Shown here one piece after another: positions 57,065 through 64,000 of a stretch of 64,000 bases of DNA. The notes below the pieces were generated by a model. That model was not told the origin of the DNA. It searched no databases and worked only from the letters and a program-made list of their open reading frames with translations. The position numbers and the translations under genes were made by a program. Every line of letters begins with the position of its first letter. Positions within the stretch are counted from its first letter, which is position 1. The DNA comes from Omphiscola glabra (Eukaryota > Mollusca > Gastropoda > Lymnaeidae): the NCBI GenBank assembly GCA_964017045.1, contig OZ024808.1:10942284-11006283 (forward strand). The letters are read 5' to 3'.

Positions 57065-58285
57065 ATGGCTGCCAAATTACCAGTTTCTGACAGCAACGAG
57101 ATCAGTCTACTTTTACTTGGCAAAACTGGACATGGTAAAAGTGCTACAGGGAATACTATTCTGGGCTGGGAAGCATTCGAAAATTCAGATTGTGCGTCTT
57201 CCAAAACACAAAATGCAACATTGAATTGTTCAGTTAGAAAAGATGGCACTGTTATCAGGGTTGTTGATGCACCTGGAGTTATGGACACAGAGAAGGAAGA
57301 GGGGAGTATAATTTCAGAAATCATGGAAGGAATGGGTCTCTGTCCAAATGGATTCCATGCCCTGCTTTTTGTGATAAAATTTGGTATCAGATACACACAG
57401 GAGGAGAGAAAAAGTTTAGAGATATTAAAACAATATTTTGGAACTTCTTTCCTTAAAGACTTTGGTATTGTAGTTATGACTCAAGGCGACAACTTTGACC
57501 TCAATCACGAAGATGACGGTTTAACATTTGAAAACTGGTTGTTGGCAAATGAACGCGAAGAACAGAGTGGACCATTTGACGAGCTTCTGAAAGAGTGCAA
57601 TAACAGATGCGTCTTGTTTTATAATTCTGGAGATGAATATATTGATCAGAGAAAAGAAGGAGTGGAAAAGCTTTTTAAACTAGTTGATCAAATACCCAAC
57701 GTTTACACAAGTGATCATATAGAATTGGCAACGAGAGCCAGAGAAGACATGATTAAAAAAATGGAAGTACCTGTGCTGTACACTACTATTCAAGAAAAGC
57801 TGAGCTTGCTCATGGACCAGATTGAGAAAGACTTACGCAACAACACTTTCTCATACGAATTCATGTTGAAGAAAGTAGAAGCTTTATACGAAGAAATTGA
57901 TGACGTGGGTAAAGACTTCAAGGAAAAGCTCTCGTTCACATTATTGAAAGAGAGTCTAGATTCTATATTGCCGAGAGTCCTAGCCATTAAGAATCTACGA
58001 GAGAGAGGGGAACAACGAGCAGAACAAGAACGTCTTCTGAAGGATCTTCACACTCTAAGAGAACCGCCGGCCAGATTCCCGATTATTATGAAAGGAGCTT
58101 TTCTTCTTTTTGCAAAAATTTTTATACCAGTCGGCAATGTCCTAACTTTAGGTCAAAAAAACGAATACTTCAAAAACTTGTTAACAAAATTTAATGATTC
58201 TGTAGAGCAACTAAAAGCAACATATGAATATAAAACATATTTACGCGAAACTAAAAAAAGCCTCGGTGAAGGCAGCAAAAATTAG
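57065..58285 (+). CDS. GIMAP: GIMAP-like AIG1 GTPase (406 aa) with DAPG G3 motif
   Basis: Single-domain AIG1/GIMAP GTPase. G1 is GKTGHGKS (19-26), then ATGNTILGW; G3 is DAPG (68-71) in place of the DTPG of its neighbours; G4-like TQGD is at 139-142; the conserved box FHALLFVIKFGIRYT is at 97-111. DxxG is kept, so nucleotide binding is probably intact. The C-terminal half (about 215-400) is charged and helix-rich, aligning with the 52549 gene (IQEKLSLLMDQIEKDLRNNT against VQEKLSLLIDQIHRDIKNNT). No transmembrane helix. The ORF is intronless, with an acceptor-like CTGACTTTAG 3 bp before the ATG. Local tandem duplication with 52549 is inferred from orientation and similarity. Confidence 0.95.
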   Translation: MAAKLPVSDSNEISLLLLGKTGHGKSATGNTILGWEAFENSDCASSKTQNATLNCSVRKDGTVIRVVDAPGVMDTEKEEGSIISEIMEGMGLCPNGFHALLFVIKFGIRYTQEERKSLEILKQYFGTSFLKDFGIVVMTQGDNFDLNHEDDGLTFENWLLANEREEQSGPFDELLKECNNRCVLFYNSGDEYIDQRKEGVEKLFKLVDQIPNVYTSDHIELATRAREDMIKKMEVPVLYTTIQEKLSLLMDQIEKDLRNNTFSYEFMLKKVEALYEEIDDVGKDFKEKLSFTLLKESLDSILPRVLAIKNLRERGEQRAEQERLLKDLHTLREPPARFPIIMKGAFLLFAKIFIPVGNVLTLGQKNEYFKNLLTKFNDSVEQLKATYEYKTYLRETKKSLGEGSKN

Positions 58286-60157
58286 TAAGGATTTATAACC
58301 TTTTAAAAATATTTGACCTTTTAGAAAATTGAATGTGAACGTTTTTCCTGCTTAAAATTGATTGGATAAAGTCATACATTTCTTGTCCTATTGATATTAA
58401 ATACAAGAACATTGTCACCCACAAATATTTTAAAGTTGTTTAAAAAAATGTTATTTCACTGCAAAATTACATATATTTTAATGGATCTTAAAGGGATACG
58501 TATTTTGATATTCCTTTTTAAGAAATAGCGAATCAGATAAAATGATATAATTTTAAAAAGTAAAAAATTAAAAGAGAAAAATTTAATATCCGAAGTATAA
58601 TATAAATTATTAGAGTAAACTCAAATGTACAGAAACAGTTTTTTTTTAAAGAAATCTTCACAATCTTCTAAGAGAAAGTCGTGGTACTTAGATATCCATT
58701 TATAATAGACTCAAACGTTTACATAAAACTTTCTGTAGTTTTATTTACATTTACATAATGTGGTTAAATGGAAAAGTATTTAATACTAGAATATATGACC
58801 CGATGTTATCGGGATAATAATGGCACTTTGCTAAAATTTCTACCTGCTCTTGAAAAAAATCATCACAATTACTTATTTTAAAAGAATTGTATATGTGATT
58901 ATGTATATGTTTCTAATACCATTATGTTCTGAGAAGAACTTTTCTGCTATATATTATACGCCAAATCTAAATATTTTCGCTCCCCTAAGCTACACTTTTT
59001 TCTGTAAACATGACCTTAAATTAGAAAATATAAATAATCACTAATTAAATCATTATTGTCGCTAAAGGAGTTCACTGTCCGCTGATTTCTACGCTAAAGA
59101 CATACTTTAGATGTCTTGTGTTTTTAAATAGTTAAATCTTGGACCTTCCCTACCCCTTTTCGTGCCCTTTAGCTACAATGTGTTTTCTCAAACATTTGTG
59201 AAAATATTTTCTTAAATTTACAACGAAACTATATATATCCTTTTTTAAATATATTTTATTTTAATTAAATTTCATGTGCTGATATTTTTATTAAAAGCCT
59301 AACCATACTTTTGCGTTGTTTTTCTACCATATTGGCGTAAACTCGTAAATCAAACAATTCTTTTATCTAAATATGAATTTCTTAACCGTTTTTTCACGTC
59401 TATAACAGCTTTGAGATTTAAAAAAAAAAAAAAAAGATATGTTAATAATTTCAAAAAAATTATACACTTACTTTACATTTCCCAAAGTAAAAACAAAAAT
59501 ATATTTTAATTTTGTGAAAAAAATCTTAACCCAACTTTGTTCACACATATGAAATGTAAATTAAAAAAAATAATTGCTCAATTTTTAGAATTAAATGTTC
59601 ACTTGTGTAAAATGATTGGGTTTTGATATTCATGAATATACTTATGTAAATATACCCGCGTTTTGTTAACGCCATTGATTTTCTTAATTTGTAAACACAT
59701 ATTTATTTGTGAAAAAAGAATATAGCATCTCTTTTTCATGACTGTAACATCATTAGATTTCAAGATATTGTCATCCACGTAAAAAGGGTACACACCTTAT
59801 TTCTTATCCCCCAGTATATGTTAACCTAAGAAGATTAATTATTTATAAAATTCATACCTTTATCCTTAAGCGCATCTGTGTTGTCTGGGGCAAAATGAAA
59901 GTATCGCGAATATATATAATGTAGATATTTAATATATATATATTATATTTGTAATACATATTTTATCGAGAATATAACAAAAAGCTGCTTAGCCTCATAT
60001 TTTCTCGGGGCCTAAAAAAAGTCATAGCCCAAGACAAGGCAAGAAAAAATCATACTATATTTTAAAACAAGTTGTAACAGAATATGTTTTGTAATTTATT
60101 AATGTAAAAACGTGTATATTTTATATTTTAAAACAATATCCCGTCTCATCCACCCGG
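58286..60157. other. 3' flank and AT-rich non-coding stretch
   Basis: Very AT-rich, with long A and T runs. A possible ATTAAA polyadenylation signal lies near 58396. No second gene recognised. Confidence 0.45.
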
Positions 60158-60406
60158 CAGAGGCGTAGCTAGAGTGTTTGGCGCCCGGGGACAAGATTCA
60201 TTTTAAAGCGCCCCGTTTTGACTTTTTTCAACCCTCAAACCCATTTTGACATAAATAAAATAATACCAAAGCACATTTTGGCGCCCCTAACTAGCTGGCG
60301 CCCGCGGACGAGATTCGAGCCCGGGGACAAGATTCATTTTAAAGCGCCCCCTTTTGTCTTTTTTCAACCCTCAAACCCATTATTTTTATCAATAAAATAA
60401 TACCAA
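60158..60406. mobile_element. hAT MITE copy with internal duplication, right end missing
   Basis: Starts CAGAGGCGTAGCTAGAGTG exactly like 32681 and shares its body. The segment from GGGGACAAGATTCATTTTAA to AAATAATACCAAA occurs twice (first near 60187-60270, again near 60318-60403). The right terminal repeat is absent. Confidence 0.8.
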
Positions 60407-63400
60407 ATCGAAATCCTTTGTCAGATCTATAAAATTAATATAAAGAGGCATATGCTGTTCACGGCACTTCTCCTGCATTTGGTGTAACGAGAAGATCATG
60501 TCTATAGTTGAAATGTTAAGTCTAATCATATGATAAAGGTCTCTCTGTAATTCATTAAATTAGAAATAAAATTAACTAGCTCACACATTGGAAAAAAAAT
60601 TACAAATGTAATCCTAAATTCATTGATTAGAAACCTTGATTGCCAAGAGATGTGACAGTGTTTTGTTCCGAACTTCCCCCAAAAATGCTCCCTGCCAAAC
60701 AGACTGTATGCAGTAATCTTTAACCATTTTAGTATAGGGTCAGTAGGATTTTTTTCCTTCGACTACACAAACACAGCAAAACTGTACTCCTCTTGAAACT
60801 TTCCTTGTAACTCTCTTCTGGTCGGCCTGCGTGCTTCCAGTTGTATAGTGATGTTCTAATCAAATATGTCGGATCAACTGTTTGTGCTTCCTTGGAGAAA
60901 GCTAGTGTATACCTACTCCACATATCTTATATATACATTGCTTCTGGTCTGGCTGCTTCCTATTCACAACCGATTTTATATTAATAGTACGGGAAAACAG
61001 GGGTGGATGCTACAGAGCAACGAGCTTCATGCGGTGAGTAGGGTGTAGGACTGTGTGTACGCCTGTTATTTAAATGCCAACATGTAGGGTGTAGGACTGT
61101 ATGTAGAATTATTGTTTTGAGGCCGGCATATATTATAGAAAATTAAGAGTTAACTTTTTTGTAACACTTTGACGCATAGTGTATTTTCTCAAAATATCAC
61201 GACCCAGTGTACAAAAAAAAACTAAAATAAAACAACTTTAGTACTGGGTAATAGCGGTCTAAACTGACTCAATCTAGAAGTCGGTGATCTGGAGTTCCAT
61301 CCTCCAGAAAAGTTTAGACATGTGATAAAATCCCCAACCTCCCCGGGTGGCAGAGGCGTAGCGAAGGGGTGGCAGGGGGGACAGAATTAACCATAACGTT
61401 ATTGTCTGGCGAATTATCAAAATTAGTTGCACTAATACTGGAAATAAAGTACACTATAAGGGAAGCAATAAGTCCAGTTGAACTGCCCTAAATTGTTTAT
61501 AAATAAAAGTTAGTTAAATTTTCTTTATTTATCTATGTTTTATAGTGCAAAATTATATTAAATATGTCTGTCTATTATCGACTCTAATTTCAGGCCCTCG
61601 ATAGAAACATTGTGTCATTATTTCAAGTCCCATTTGAGCATGGGCAATTAAAAAATATTTCCATGCCTCATGGTGTCTAGATATCTTCTCCAGCTCTTTT
61701 CAATATGTGTTACATTTTTGTAGACATCTCTTCGCCAAGTCTAGGGAAAGTACTCCTTAACTGTGCATTAAAATGTACAGTACACTGATTTGTAGGAAAC
61801 TGCAATGGAAATAGCATTTTTTTAAATATATTGAATACAACTATGTATATTTGTATAAGCTGGCTCTCTAATTTATAATAAATAATGCTCAAAATATAAA
61901 TGTTAATATGTTAGGGAGTGATGATCTACTCTTTAAACAAAAATATGTAACAAAACAAACCTCTTAATTTAACATACAAGTGCAATCACATATTTCAGAA
62001 CTTAGAGACTAAATTTTAAATATTTTGTTACAAAATAAGCAGTGCTGAATAAATTTTTCGATAAGCACCATCATTAGTCGTGCTATTAGTAAAACTAGCA
62101 AATGTCCATCATGTGTGTGTGTGTCATATACAGTGATGATAATTATATAACTTGTAAATTCAACTGTTACTTCCACTTCTTCTCAATGAAATGTCAAGTC
62201 CGGCTTTACACCCACTTTACTTTATTCACATAACCAACACAAAATATAAAATAGATTATCCTTGGAAAAGTAATTGTAACATGCTACGTAGCTCACAAAT
62301 ATATAAGATTACTATTAATATGTTCGTCACCTCTGATAAAAAATTTCTACTCCTATCTCTCACTCTCTGTCACACACTGTTCAGCCATTTTCTTGTCTTG
62401 TCGTCATGACCCCCCACTCCCCCTCTCCTGTTTTGTTTATCTCGTGCAACGTCTCGTATTCTCTCGTACCTTTTATTTAAAATACTCTAAATACCGAGAC
62501 ATTTCATTTCGTGTTTTAAAAATAGGACATCACGATGATCTTTCATTTTAAAGATCCTGTCTTCGAGTAATGTGATTGTGTCTTTGTTGTGTTAAATAAT
62601 TTCACTAAAAAATAAAAGGAATTAATCAGTTGTGATCAAACAACCACGCACACTATAAAAAAAATTAAGCATAAACATTTATATTTCCAAGATGTCATAC
62701 ACGACATATATGTTGCCTACTGTTTGATGCATAACATAAAATAATTGAAAGCTGCAATTTCTCTCATTTATTTCAAGCTTTTGTTGGATAGCATATTTAA
62801 GGAGTCCAATTGCAAGCCCTGCTAAGTAACTTCTTTTTGATTTAGAGAAAAATGAGTTTTTGTAAATTAATTTATATAGCGAAAATAGCATTTATATATT
62901 TTTGAATGGTGAATTTTAGACTTACATAAAGCTTTTTAATCATTAAAATCACAAAATACTGTAGATTGACGCTTAATTAACCAGCCAAGATAGATAACTC
63001 ATTAAGTGACTTAGCAGGTTTCGCAATAAGTCTCCTCATTTCTAATAAAAATCCTACCAGGTTTGGATCAGAGTAATTTAATGGTAATAATTATTTATTG
63101 CCAGGGTTAATTTAAGCTGTTGCTAGTTTTTGTGTGTGTTAAATTTGGGTTGCACAATGCCTGATGGATCACTTTGGAAGATGCTGGGTGGTAAAGTGCC
63201 CATTTGTCCCCCTATGGTGTGGTCGCACCGTACTTAAGTTTGGGAAACATTTATAAATTATAATAACCTAACAAGGAAAAAAAATTCATCACTAAAATTG
63301 CAATAATGTTTTTTTTCTGATGTAAATATATTTAAAAAAACCTTCTTTAAATGGAAAGCAAATACTGCGATTTTTAAGGTTGCCATTATATGTAAGAATT

Positions 63401-63667
63401 ATTAATATATAAGAAGATTGGAATGTGTTCATGAAGTCCCTGGTATTTGACAGTATACAAATAAATGCGTGATTCGCTTACAAATGAAAAGAACAATTAT
63501 AATGTTAAATTTAAATTAGCAGTGTGCTCATGTTAGGATCTGACCGGCGCGACACCTTTCTAACGCAGTCCCAGTTTCGCTGGTTGGGCCAAGTTACGAG
63601 AGTGACAACAGATTAGCTCAAGTTTGTTTACATGACCTTAGCGCAGTTTTTAGGGTGAAGAGGGCTG
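60407..63667. other. AT-rich non-coding stretch
   Basis: No gene is supported. At 61351 a further CAGAGGCGTAGC terminal motif of the hAT MITE family appears without a visible partner. Minor microsatellites (GT near 62112) occur. Confidence 0.45.
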
Positions 63668-64000
63668 GTTGTCACATGGGTGGGTTGTCACATGGGTGGG
63701 TTGTCACATGGGTTGGTTGTCACATGGGTGGGTTGTCACATGGGTGGGTTGTCACATGGGTGGGTTGTCACATGGTTGGGTTATCACGTGGGTGGGTTGT
63801 CACGTGGGTGGGTTGTCACGTGGGTGGGTTGTCACGTGGGTGGGTTGTCACGTGGGTGGGTTGTCACGTGGGTGGATTGTCACGTGGGTGGGTTGTCACG
63901 TGGGTGGGTTGTCACGTGGGTGGGTTGTCACATGGGTTGGTTGTCACGTGGGTGGGTTGTCACATGGGTGGGTTACCACATGGGTGGGTTGTCACATGGG
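63668..64000. repeat. 16-bp minisatellite, truncated by the window end
   Basis: Unit GGGTTGTCACATGGGT repeated about 20 times to the last base. The middle block (about 63785-63925) carries CACGTG, while both outer blocks carry CACATG, showing block-wise spread of one base change. The array continues beyond the window. Confidence 0.95.

Noticed and set aside
60729..61048. Short frames on both strands with ordinary amino-acid composition
   Set aside because: They overlap each other, lack motifs, and depend on non-ATG starts or unproven splice sites.

Overview
This is eukaryotic, AT-rich, gene-poor nuclear DNA. It has spliced genes with GT-AG introns, many mini- and microsatellites, decayed retroelements and short DNA transposons. 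The gene content fits a mollusc, most likely a heterobranch/pulmonate snail: GIMAP-type AIG1 GTPases with intronless ORFs, a TNF ligand with a CxxC...CC stalk, Penelope-like and jockey/CR1-like retroelements, and hAT elements including a SPIN-like copy. Species identity is inference; nothing in the window names it.

There are four supported genes, all from immune or cell-survival families. A 616-aa GIMAP with two AIG1 GTPase domains lies at 6214-8064 on the minus strand. Two single-domain GIMAPs lie at 52549-53784 and 57065-58285 on the plus strand. Between them, a TNF-superfamily ligand is spread over about 13 kb (24070-37144, plus). It was assembled by reading small exons with matching splice phases: a transmembrane exon, a cysteine-containing stalk, and a TNF homology domain whose last exon ends in a typical GD-R...V-F-TY-G signature.

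Layout: 1-3.6 kb, non-coding with a decayed hAT-like element. 3.6-6 kb, a broken Penelope-like element. 6.2-8.5 kb, the double GIMAP with a TA-flanked MITE just upstream. 9-14.5 kb, dispersed repeats and AT-rich DNA. 14.5-16.7 kb, a broken jockey/CR1-like LINE in which one reverse-transcriptase motif has become a 27-bp minisatellite. 17.7-21.5 kb, a 17-bp satellite, a GC-rich repeat and a 36-bp satellite bounded by hairpin-bearing units. 24-37 kb, the TNF gene, with introns holding a LINE 3' end, MITEs, a GC-rich retroposon with 13-bp target duplications, 23-bp and 18-bp satellites, and a SPIN-like hAT. 38.7-43.7 kb, 34-, 17- and 15-bp satellites. 47.6 kb, a small hAT MITE. 49.3 kb, a LINE fragment. 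50.8 and 55.2 kb, tetranucleotide arrays in opposite orientation around one GIMAP. 57-58 kb, the last GIMAP. 60-64 kb, a MITE copy and a 16-bp satellite that runs off the window end.

Nearly all other long open frames lie on tandem repeats whose unit lacks stop codons, and they were not called as genes. No rRNA, tRNA, CRISPR or prokaryotic operon structure was seen. First exons and promoters of the GIMAP genes, and the first exon and poly(A) site of the TNF gene, are uncertain.
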